Positions 63,722 through 64,000 of a stretch of 64,000 bases of DNA are shown piece after piece. Position 1 is the stretch's first letter. Every line of letters begins with the position of its first letter. The DNA comes from Pectinatus haikarae (GTDB taxonomy: Bacteria > Bacillota > Negativicutes > Selenomonadales > Selenomonadaceae): assembly GCF_015732185.1 (NCBI RefSeq), contig NZ_WIQM01000008.1:124001-188000 (forward strand), written 5' to 3'. Made by a program: the position numbers and the translations under genes. The notes below the pieces were generated by a model, which did not search any database, had not been told where the DNA came from, and saw nothing but the letters and a program-made list of their open reading frames with translations.

Positions 63722-64000
63722 TATGTTCGCAGCTTTCCTATCAGATCTCTTATATCTGTCAAATTCTTCTGCTCCAGATATTTCTTTAAATCCCTATATA
63801 TTTTAACAGTTGAGTCAGGCTCGACGAAATTTGCGGTCCCTATAGCGACTGCATCAGCCCCTGCGAGAAAAAACTCTATGGCATCCTGGGCATTCATTAT
63901 TCCGCCCATGCCTATTATTGGCAGAGAAATCGCTTTTCTAACCTGCCAAACCATGCGCAGTGCAACAGGTTTAACAGCCGGTCCCGACAAACCACCCGTA
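63721..64000 (-). CDS. pyrD: Dihydroorotate dehydrogenase, C-terminal part (runs off the window)
   Basis: The last 92 codons of a class 1 dihydroorotate dehydrogenase catalytic subunit: TGGLSGPAVKPVALRM at the window edge, IIGMGGIMNAQDAIEFFLAGADAVAIGTAN in the middle (FMN phosphate site). The 5' end is cut by the window, not broken. It oxidises dihydroorotate to orotate in pyrimidine synthesis. Type 1B is likely from the motif, and would pair with PyrK, not visible here. Confidence 0.9.
   Translation of the reverse strand, partial: TGGLSGPAVKPVALRMVWQVRKAISLPIIGMGGIMNAQDAIEFFLAGADAVAIGTANFVEPDSTVKIYRDLKKYLEQKNLTDIRDLIGKLRT

Overview
The window looks like a chromosomal segment of a low-GC, anaerobic, motile, diderm Firmicute, most likely of the Negativicutes (a Selenomonas/Pectinatus/Propionispira type). 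This is an inference from gene content: PTS with HPr and enzyme I, a reverse rubrerythrin, cytochrome bd, a DUF3793 protein with flavodoxin, an S11 D-Ala-D-Ala carboxypeptidase, two chemoreceptors and a PilZ protein. I see no rRNA, tRNA or CRISPR array.

Layout. 1-2.4 kb: 3' part of a secreted protein and a DUF362 protein. 2.4-8.2 kb: a fructose/tagatose PTS locus on the minus strand (RpiR regulator, aldolase, 1-phosphofructokinase, EIIBC, EIIA), with an IS6-like element between EIIBC and EIIA. 8.4-17.8 kb: a tightly packed minus-strand run cydA-cydB-cydD-cydC-ribU-deoB-pdp-cdd, joining cytochrome bd and its assembly exporter to riboflavin uptake and nucleoside salvage. 18.2-20.6 kb: ptsH-ptsI plus an unknown gene. 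21.0-25.2 kb: a PatB/MalY aminotransferase, bioB, trxB-trxA and a small secreted protein. 25.6-29.3 kb: a two-component pair and a GltA-like flavoprotein. 29.5-33.4 kb: a thioesterase, an IS30 element inserted in the signal-peptide region of a dacA-type gene, and an AEC permease. 33.6-42.4 kb: an aminotransferase, an aldose-epimerase-like protein and a rhamnose operon (rhaB, rhaA, rhaD, MFS transporter, rhaM) with a divergent DeoR regulator. 42.4-49.5 kb: PilZ, LysR, a heterodimeric ABC exporter, uppP behind a structured leader, and a reverse rubrerythrin. 49.5-52 kb: an AT-rich intergenic region with seven DnaA-box-like sites, an AraC regulator and a sugar isomerase. 52.5-57.4 kb: a P1B-type ATPase operon with membrane-linked degenerate HMA-like proteins, divergent across two Fur-box-like sites from DUF3793-flavodoxin. 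57.7-64 kb: two chemoreceptors, a secreted protein, a uracil permease and the 3' end of pyrD.

How it works together. The PTS proteins phosphorylate fructose-type sugars, which the aldolase and kinase carry into glycolysis. Rhamnose is imported, isomerised, phosphorylated and cleaved. Nucleosides are split to pentose phosphates. Cytochrome bd, the thioredoxin pair and rubrerythrin deal with oxygen and peroxide. The Fur-flanked metal locus and flavodoxin point to iron control.

Most worth a second look: the orphan DnaA-box cluster (49.77-50.04 kb), the structured RNA leader before uppP (47.94-48.05 kb), the IS30 insertion with a long diverged target duplication that leaves the start of dacA behind, the IS that supplies the EIIBC stop codon, and the three-gene degenerate-HMA/P-type ATPase cluster.
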